Program-made: the position numbers and the translations under genes
Part shown: positions 13,006-18,164 of the stretch, one piece after another
Layout of the letters: the number at the start of each line of letters is the position of its first letter
Position numbering within the stretch: position 1 is the stretch's first letter
NCBI GenBank assembly: GCA_964523145.1
Contig: CAZFYB010000009.1
Location: forward strand, 1 to 18,164
From: Microsaccharimonas sp964523145
GTDB taxonomy: Bacteria; Patescibacteriota; Saccharimonadia; Saccharimonadales; Saccharimonadaceae
Direction of reading: 5' to 3'
DNA: 18,164 nt
Notes under the pieces: generated by a model
Databases searched by the model: none
The model's input: only the letters and a program-made list of their open reading frames with translations
What the model was told of the DNA's origin: nothing

Positions 13006-14052
13006 ATGGCAAGACACGGCGTGGGAGACTTTTTTGCACTAGACATCGGTACGAATGCAGTACGTGTGGTTCAACTTGCTCCGGCTGGTCCTGACGCTTG
13101 GAGCTTGGTACATTTCGGCTACGCACCACTTGATGAGAAAACCAGTAGCTCGTCTTCCCCTGAAGCACTGCGCCGCTTAGGCGAAGTTATCATGACTGCG
13201 GTAGGACAGAGTGGTATTAAAACGAAAAACGTAGTGATTGGGCTGCCTTCAAACAAAACGTTCACAACCGTGATCGAAGTGCCAATCATGCCTGAAAACG
13301 AACTCCGTAACACTATTAAGTATCAAGTTGATCAGTACATTCCCATGGCAGTAAACGAAGCTAAGGTAGACTGGGCACCACTCGGTACCTCATTGCACGA
13401 TCCTAAAATGCAAGAAGTGTTGATTGCGAGCACCGCAAATAGCTATGCCGAAGAGCGGCTTGAGTTTATTGAAAACCTTGGCCTGAATGTTATTGGTGCC
13501 GAACCTGATCCAATCGCGATGATTCGCTCGTTGCTTCCGGCTGGAGTACCCGATGCTCGCCTTATTATCGATGTCGGTGAGCAGTCTACTGACCTGGCTA
13601 TTACTTTTGGTGATTCACCACGCTTGGTACGCTCAATCCCGACTGGTGTTCGTTCACTAGTGAAGGCTGCGGTTCAAAACTTGAATGTTCAAGAGGATCA
13701 AGCTCGTCAGTTTATTCTAAAGTTCGGCCTTGCGCCAGATAGGCTCGAGGGCCAAGTGTACCGGGCTATCGAAAGCACCCTAGAAGGTTTTGCAACTGAA
13801 CTTACTAAATCGATTAAGTTTTTCCAAACTCGGTATCCTAACACTCCGGTTGGTGGCATTTTGCTTTCTGGCTATGGTGCAGTTATTCCAGGTTTTGGTG
13901 AATATGTTAGTGCAAAAACTGGCGTAGCCTCAGCTATGGCCAACCCTTGGCAAAAGGTTCGGGTTTCGCAAAGTGATCAACAGCAGCTCGTTACTGTCGC
14001 TTCAGAATTTGCTACGGCAATTGGTATGGCTCAAAGGAAGAACAAGTCATGA
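13006..14052 (+). CDS. pilM: Type IV pilus assembly ATPase-like protein PilM
   Basis: PilM is an actin-fold cytoplasmic protein that binds the N-terminus of PilN and links the inner-membrane alignment complex to the motor. The FtsA-like signatures are visible: FFALDIGTNAVRVVQL near the start (phosphate 1), LIIDVGEQSTDLAITFGD in the middle (phosphate 2), and GGILLSGYGAVIPGFGEYV near the end (adenosine site). Between them, VIGLPSNKTFTTVIEVPIMPENELRNTIKYQVDQYIPM is the typical PilM 1C-like insertion. I set the start at ATG 13006 (348 aa, MARHGVGDFF). pilN overlaps the stop codon (ATGA). Confidence 0.93.
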   Translation: MARHGVGDFFALDIGTNAVRVVQLAPAGPDAWSLVHFGYAPLDEKTSSSSSPEALRRLGEVIMTAVGQSGIKTKNVVIGLPSNKTFTTVIEVPIMPENELRNTIKYQVDQYIPMAVNEAKVDWAPLGTSLHDPKMQEVLIASTANSYAEERLEFIENLGLNVIGAEPDPIAMIRSLLPAGVPDARLIIDVGEQSTDLAITFGDSPRLVRSIPTGVRSLVKAAVQNLNVQEDQARQFILKFGLAPDRLEGQVYRAIESTLEGFATELTKSIKFFQTRYPNTPVGGILLSGYGAVIPGFGEYVSAKTGVASAMANPWQKVRVSQSDQQQLVTVASEFATAIGMAQRKNKS

Positions 14053-14765
14053 TCGAAATTAACCTTATTCCTGATGTAAAACAAGAGCTTCTAAAAGCCC
14101 AGAGTACCCGTGCTGCGGTGATCTCGGGTTCAATATTTGCGAGTATTATCGCTGCCGGTGTCGTAGTGGCGTTAGTGCTCTATGTTTTCGGGGTTCAAAC
14201 CGTACGAAGCGCCTTAGCTGACGATTCTATTAAAAGCGAAAGTGCGAAATTGACGCAGGTTGAAGATTTATCGAAAATTCTTACCATTCAAAACCAGTTG
14301 AATCGTATTTCTGAGCTGAATGACCAGAAAAAAATCGATTCACGCATTTTCGATGTGTTATCGGCGGTTATCCCACCAGAACCAAATGGGGTACAGCTTT
14401 CACTTGTTGGTATTAACGCCGATGAATCGCAAATTACTCTCGAAGGCCAAACTCGTTCTTACGAATCTATGGAGATCTTTAAAAAGACCCTCGACAGCAC
14501 GGTGATAACCTATGCTGAAGATGGTGAAGATACGCAAACAAAGCTTGCGACTGATATTAGCACCCCCGACCCAAGTTATGGTGAAGCTGCTGATGGCCAA
14601 AGGGTATTACGATTTAGTCTTACCTTCACGTACCCTGAACAACTCTTCTCACCAAACATTCCTGTTATCGGCTTTAAGTTGAGCGTCAACGGTAACGTTA
14701 CCGACTCATACCTTGGCCTTCCAAAAAGTATTTTCACCGAACGAGCAAGGGATTTAGAGGAATAA
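14049..14765 (+). CDS. pilN: Type IV pilus inner-membrane protein PilN
   Basis: PilN is a bitopic membrane protein whose cytoplasmic tip binds PilM. The first residues MIEINLIPDVKQ match the PilM-binding INLxP motif. One membrane helix follows at about 24-48 (AVISGSIFASIIAAGVVVAL). A coiled-coil (about 55-95, KLTQVEDLSKILTIQNQLNRISEL) and a ferredoxin-like periplasmic-type domain (about 100-235) complete the protein. The 238-aa length is somewhat above the usual 180-200. ATG overlaps the pilM stop by 4 nt. In a CPR cell with a single membrane the outer domain would face the cell envelope space. Confidence 0.88.
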   Translation: MIEINLIPDVKQELLKAQSTRAAVISGSIFASIIAAGVVVALVLYVFGVQTVRSALADDSIKSESAKLTQVEDLSKILTIQNQLNRISELNDQKKIDSRIFDVLSAVIPPEPNGVQLSLVGINADESQITLEGQTRSYESMEIFKKTLDSTVITYAEDGEDTQTKLATDISTPDPSYGEAADGQRVLRFSLTFTYPEQLFSPNIPVIGFKLSVNGNVTDSYLGLPKSIFTERARDLEE

Positions 14766-14766
14766 T

Positions 14767-15447
14767 ATGAAACCAAATGAAGTAGCTATTCGAAAGCGAA
14801 GCCAAATTGCCAAAGCAAATCGTACCATGTTCTTATGGATTGCAATTTCTTCAGCACTTATTGGCGCGGCAGTGGTGGTAAGTATTTTCTTATTCCAAAA
14901 AATGATCTTTAACGAAAGAGTATTGGCTGAAAAGCAAAATACTGTGTCAACTTTGCAGCACAACAACTCAATCGTTTCGAGCCTAGAAGACGAAGTTCGT
15001 ATCCTTGATACCAATACGGCACTCGCATCAGTAAAGGCAAACGCCAACGACCAAGCGCTCCAGGTAATTCTTGACGCACTGCCTTCTGAACCAAACTCAC
15101 TCGCACTTGGTGCCTCTTTGCAAAACAAATTGCTGGTTGGTTTACCAATCGAATCGTTGCAAGTCGACCCAATTATCGGTGTTGAAGCGCTTTCTGGTGA
15201 TGATAGTACTGTTGATGCATCTGAAGAAGCAGCGGCAAGCCAAATTACTTTCCAGTTTACCGTAAAGGGGAGTGAAGCGGCGCTTAAGCAAGTACTGCAA
15301 AACCTCGAACGTTCCATTCGCGTGATTGAAATTACTTCACTGCGCATTGAAACGAGCGGCGGTGAGCAACAAATGAGTGTTCAGGCCCGTGCTTTCTACG
15401 AACCAGCAAAAACGATTGAACTAACAGATAAGGTGATTAAGCCATGA
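14767..15447 (+). CDS. pilO: PilO-like alignment-complex protein
   Basis: The 226-aa protein has a basic cytoplasmic start (MKPNEVAIRKRSQIAKANR), one membrane helix at about 21-45 (MFLWIAISSALIGAAVVVSIFLF), a coiled-coil (about 50-85) and a beta-alpha-beta domain at the C-terminus with FTVKGSEAALKQVLQNLERSIRVIEI, as in PilO. Sequence similarity to classical PilO is low; the call rests on topology and order after pilM and pilN. GAGG lies 6 nt before the ATG. The stop overlaps the next gene by 4 nt (ATGA). Confidence 0.75.
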   Translation: MKPNEVAIRKRSQIAKANRTMFLWIAISSALIGAAVVVSIFLFQKMIFNERVLAEKQNTVSTLQHNNSIVSSLEDEVRILDTNTALASVKANANDQALQVILDALPSEPNSLALGASLQNKLLVGLPIESLQVDPIIGVEALSGDDSTVDASEEAAASQITFQFTVKGSEAALKQVLQNLERSIRVIEITSLRIETSGGEQQMSVQARAFYEPAKTIELTDKVIKP

Positions 15448-15668
15448 AAAAAACCGATATAGCAATGATTATTCTTATCGCCTCAGTCAGCGTACTGATT
15501 GCCTTCTTTGCGACTCGTGCAATTTTCGGTGATTCTGCTAACGAATCGGTTACGGTCAAAACGATTGAGCGAATGGAAACTGACATAACGCCACCAGATG
15601 AAGCGATTTTCAATGCCAATGCTATCAACCCGGCCGTTGAGGTGCAAATTACTCCAGGAAATCCATAG
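15444..15668 (+). CDS. Small single-pass membrane protein in the pilus operon, 74 aa
   Basis: MKKTDIAMIILIASVSVLIAF forms one membrane helix (residues 6-26). About 45 outward-facing, acidic residues follow (ANESVTVKTIERMETDITPP), ending in VEVQITPGNP. I do not recognise a family. It sits where pilP is found in proteobacterial pilMNOPQ operons, but lacks the lipobox and size of PilP, so it may be a reduced functional substitute in a cell without a secretin. It is coupled to the pilO-like gene by an ATGA overlap and is followed by pilB after 11 nt. Confidence 0.72.
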   Translation: MKKTDIAMIILIASVSVLIAFFATRAIFGDSANESVTVKTIERMETDITPPDEAIFNANAINPAVEVQITPGNP

Positions 15669-15679
15669 GAGCTTAAGCG

Positions 15680-17443
15680 GTGCCGCTACTTACTGACGAC
15701 ATACAAGACAAGCTAATAAAACTCCTCGTTGACGAGGGGCTTGTTGCCGAGGATGTACTCGATGCTGCAAAGGCCGAATCATCAAAAGCCAATAAACCAC
15801 TGTTTAGCCTTTTAGCCGAACAAGAAATTATTGATGACGAACTACTGACGCACGCTATTGCTCAAGTATCGGGTGTGCCGTATGTAAACCTTGCGAATAC
15901 ATTAATCGACCAAGCTATTTTAGGGCTTCTCCCTGAAGATATTGCTGAACGCTTTATGGCAGTGCCATTGGCTGAGGTTCAGAATCGCCTCGCAGTAGCG
16001 ATGATTGATGCTAACAACGTCCAGGCGGTCGACTACCTAGCGAATCGCATCCAGCGCCCACTGAAAGTGTTTATGGCCTCAGAAACAGGCGTACGGCACG
16101 TCCTTGACCAATACAAAACCGACCTTTCCAGTGTGAACCAAGCCGCGCAGGCGTCACAGGCTGAAGAAAAAGCCGAAGAGGCGAGTGATGTTAAGACGAT
16201 TGTTCAGGATTCGCCAATCAGCCAGGCGCTGAGCAAAATTTTGGAATACGCCATTAAATCTCGAGCCAGCGACATCCATGTTGAACCACTCGAGAACGCC
16301 TTGAAGATTCGTTGTCGAGTTGACGGTGTGCTTCGTGAAGTGATGCAGCTGCCAAAAAGTATTGAACCAGCGCTTGTCAGCCGTGTGAAAATTTTGGCTA
16401 ATCTAAAGATTGACGAACACCGCGTGCCGCAAGACGGCCAGTTTGCCGTAAAGATTGCGAATAAAGAAGTTGACCTTCGTATTGCGATTAGCCCTGTCGT
16501 ATGGGGTGAGCAAATTGTGATTCGTCTGCTTGATAAAACCGGCAACAGCTTTGACCTTGAAGAAATGGGGTATGCCGGACGCTCATTACGGGCAATTCGC
16601 CATGGCGTGAAACGACCGAATGGTATGGTGCTGACCTCTGGTCCTACTGGTAGTGGTAAGTCGACCAGTTTGTATGCGTTGATTAAAGAAATTAAAGATG
16701 ACACCGTTAATATTGTGACCCTTGAAGACCCAGTTGAGTACAAAATGGAGGGTGTAAACCAAATTCAGGTGAACGCTGAAGTAGGGCTTACCTTTGCTAA
16801 CGGTCTTCGTTCGATTTTGCGTCAAGACCCCGATGTGGTGATGGTAGGGGAGATCCGTGACGCCGAAACCGCTAACTTGGCTGTGCAGGCGGCGCTGACC
16901 GGACACTTGGTATTTAGTACACTCCATACCAACAGTGCCGCTGGAGTGCTCCCACGTTTACTTGATATGAAAATTGAACCTTTCTTGATTGCCAGCACGG
17001 TGAACACTATTATTGGCCAACGTTTGGTGCGCCGCGTATCGAAAAAACGCGAAACCTATCAGTCAAGCGCCATTGAAACCCAAAACATCATGGCAACGAT
17101 TGGGCATTTATTGCCGAAGACCAAAGAGGATGTAGCGCGGGTTTCTCAAGATTTAGGCTATAAAGACCTACCATTAGCGGGCCAAAGCGCTTATACTTTA
17201 GTCAGAGGAATTGATACCCCTCAAACGCCGCATGGTTACAGTGGTCGGGCCGGTATTTACGAAGTAATGGACGTCAACGATGAAATTCAAAAACTCATCG
17301 TATCGCGTGCTTCGAGCCTTGAAATCCAACGATTAGCCGTAGCGCAGGGCATGATTACTATGCGACAAGACGGCTATTTAAAAGCCTTGGCGGGTATCAC
17401 CACAATTGAAGAAGTTAACCGTGTAACATCAGATGCAACTTAG
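15680..17443 (+). CDS. pilB: Type IV pilus extension ATPase PilB (GspE family)
   Basis: PilB is the hexameric motor that drives pilus polymerisation. The 587-aa product has an MshEN/GspE N-terminal domain (1-150), the N2 domain with ASDIHVEPLENALKIRCRVDG (about 195-215), Walker A GPTGSGKST at 321-329, the Asp box EDPVEYKMEGVNQIQVN, Walker B VVMVGEIRDAETA and the His box LVFSTLHTN. The zinc-binding CxxC pairs usual in GspE/PilB are absent: the places read RRVSKKRETYQ and GIDTPQTPHGYSGRAGIYE. Start is GTG at 15680 with AGGAG at 15667-15671. It follows the small membrane gene and precedes pilT. Confidence 0.95.
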   Translation: MPLLTDDIQDKLIKLLVDEGLVAEDVLDAAKAESSKANKPLFSLLAEQEIIDDELLTHAIAQVSGVPYVNLANTLIDQAILGLLPEDIAERFMAVPLAEVQNRLAVAMIDANNVQAVDYLANRIQRPLKVFMASETGVRHVLDQYKTDLSSVNQAAQASQAEEKAEEASDVKTIVQDSPISQALSKILEYAIKSRASDIHVEPLENALKIRCRVDGVLREVMQLPKSIEPALVSRVKILANLKIDEHRVPQDGQFAVKIANKEVDLRIAISPVVWGEQIVIRLLDKTGNSFDLEEMGYAGRSLRAIRHGVKRPNGMVLTSGPTGSGKSTSLYALIKEIKDDTVNIVTLEDPVEYKMEGVNQIQVNAEVGLTFANGLRSILRQDPDVVMVGEIRDAETANLAVQAALTGHLVFSTLHTNSAAGVLPRLLDMKIEPFLIASTVNTIIGQRLVRRVSKKRETYQSSAIETQNIMATIGHLLPKTKEDVARVSQDLGYKDLPLAGQSAYTLVRGIDTPQTPHGYSGRAGIYEVMDVNDEIQKLIVSRASSLEIQRLAVAQGMITMRQDGYLKALAGITTIEEVNRVTSDAT

Positions 17444-17455
17444 GGTAGGGATAAT

Positions 17456-18164
17456 ATGAACAACCAACAACTCAGAATAGAAGTGCTCCTAGAAGAAGTC
17501 GTCCGCCGAAAGGCATCCGACCTTCACCTTCAGGTCAGTTTACCGCCAATGATCCGTATCGATGGGTCACTGGCTCCGATTGCCGGGTTTAACCCGCTTG
17601 ATGAAGCAGCGGTAGAGGGATTGGTTTTTGCTATTCTCGACCAAGACCAACGTCAAATTTTACTTAAAGACAAAGAATTCGACTTCAGTTTCGCCTTTGG
17701 TACCCTTGGGCGTTTCCGTGTAAATGCGTACCACGAACGCGGTAACTTGGCGGCAGCGCTTCGTTTGATCCCTAATGAAATTAAATCTGTTACTGAGCTC
17801 GGTCTTCCGCAAGTAGTCATGAATTTTGCCGATTACCCTCGCGGTCTTGTGCTGGTAACTGGGCCAACTGGTAGTGGTAAGTCAACCACGCTGGCAGCTT
17901 TGGTGGATAAAATTAACACCGAGCGTGCACAGCATATTATTACCATTGAAGACCCGATTGAGTTTACGCACAAATCAAAGCAATCAGTTATTGTGCAGCG
18001 TGAAGTTCACTACGACACCTACAGCTTCTCGGCGGCGCTTCGTTCAAGCCTTCGCCAAGACCCAGACGTAGTGTTGATTGGTGAGATGCGTGACCTTGAA
18101 ACAATTTCAGCGGCAATTACGATTGCTGAAACCGGGCACCTTGTGTTTGCAACACTCCACACCA
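17456..18164 (+). CDS. pilT: Type IV pilus retraction ATPase PilT, 3'-truncated
   Basis: PilT depolymerises pili and powers twitching. The first 236 residues are present; the gene runs off the window. Visible are the N-terminal KASDLHLQVSLPPMIRIDG segment, GRFRVNAYHERGNLAAALRLIP, Walker A GPTGSGKSTT starting at residue 136, the Asp box EDPIEFTHKSKQSVIVQREV, Walker B VVLIGEMRDLETISAAITIAETGHLVFATLHT at the cut. AGGGA before the ATG supports the start. Presence of both pilB and pilT means the pilus is probably dynamic, able to extend and retract. Confidence 0.95.
   Translation, partial: MNNQQLRIEVLLEEVVRRKASDLHLQVSLPPMIRIDGSLAPIAGFNPLDEAAVEGLVFAILDQDQRQILLKDKEFDFSFAFGTLGRFRVNAYHERGNLAAALRLIPNEIKSVTELGLPQVVMNFADYPRGLVLVTGPTGSGKSTTLAALVDKINTERAQHIITIEDPIEFTHKSKQSVIVQREVHYDTYSFSAALRSSLRQDPDVVLIGEMRDLETISAAITIAETGHLVFATLHT

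Noticed and set aside
14754..15347. Minus-strand open frame of 197 codons opposite the pilO-like gene
   Set aside because: It is a mirror of a well-supported gene, has no ribosome-binding site or promoter, and its Ser/Leu/Arg-rich product resembles no family.
16204..16743. Minus-strand open frame of 179 codons opposite pilB
   Set aside because: It lies fully inside the conserved pilB ATPase core, and its product has the arginine/serine-rich look of an antisense frame.
1..18164. CRISPR array, tRNA or rRNA genes, insertion sequences, integrase or attachment sites
   Set aside because: I looked for regularly spaced repeats, cloverleaf-like segments, transposase motifs and terminal inverted repeats, including around the G+C-rich gene, and saw none. 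That gene therefore has no visible vehicle of transfer.
1..18164. Alternative genetic code with TGA read as glycine (as in Gracilibacteria and SR1)
   Set aside because: TGA ends the pilM and pilO-like genes at sensible places, with the next gene's ATG overlapping. No conserved domain here needs an in-frame TGA.

Overview
The window most likely comes from a member of Candidatus Saccharibacteria (TM7) or a close relative in the Candidate Phyla Radiation. The evidence is the very uniform pilin N-termini (leader MQWA..., then FTIVELLIVVVVIAILA), the compact gene layout, moderate G+C, a type IV pilus pilM-N-O-x-B-T cluster, and an rpsF-ssb-rpsR operon that lacks rplI. TGA works as a stop codon here, for example at the end of the pilO-like gene. 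The lineage call is recognition plus inference; no database was searched.

Layout. (1) 1-2082: 5'-truncated ftsK/spoIIIE DNA translocase. (2) 2116-2598: small type IV pilin. (3) 2660-5582: a tight housekeeping operon rpsF-ssb-rpsR-efp-(2H phosphoesterase)-tlyA, with a sigma70-like promoter and a two-hairpin leader. (4) 5559-8289, minus strand: a pilin fused to a LamG-like domain, ychF, and a third pilin; the LamG pilin overlaps the 3' end of tlyA convergently. (5) 8290-8615: a 326 bp intergenic region with divergent promoters, a candidate short transcript, and a terminator. (6) 8616-10325: a G+C-rich, actinobacterial-looking secreted protein with a C-terminal LAVTG sorting signal, followed by a long hairpin and a clean intrinsic terminator. 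(7) 10476-12954: a membrane-anchored TPR-like protein and a large secreted cysteine-containing protein, overlapping by 11 nt. (8) 13006-18164: pilM, pilN, pilO-like, a small membrane protein, pilB and the start of pilT, tightly packed and running off the window.

Much of the window is devoted to the cell surface: three pilins, the pilus motor and alignment complex, a large secreted protein beside it, and a sortase-type surface protein. In a host-attached epibiont these would plausibly act together in contact, twitching and adhesion; that is inference.

The most coherent new signal is regulatory. At six genes that begin transcription units, a -10 hexamer lies 7 nt (three pilins), 8 nt (ychF, TPR gene) or 10 nt (pilM) before the start codon, which predicts leaderless or nearly leaderless mRNAs. 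Four of these six -10 boxes carry an upstream TGn extension, as does a seventh box at 8454. Genes inside operons mostly have Shine-Dalgarno sequences instead. The spacing also corrects several start codons: longer upstream readings of the pilin and pilM genes would run through the promoters themselves.
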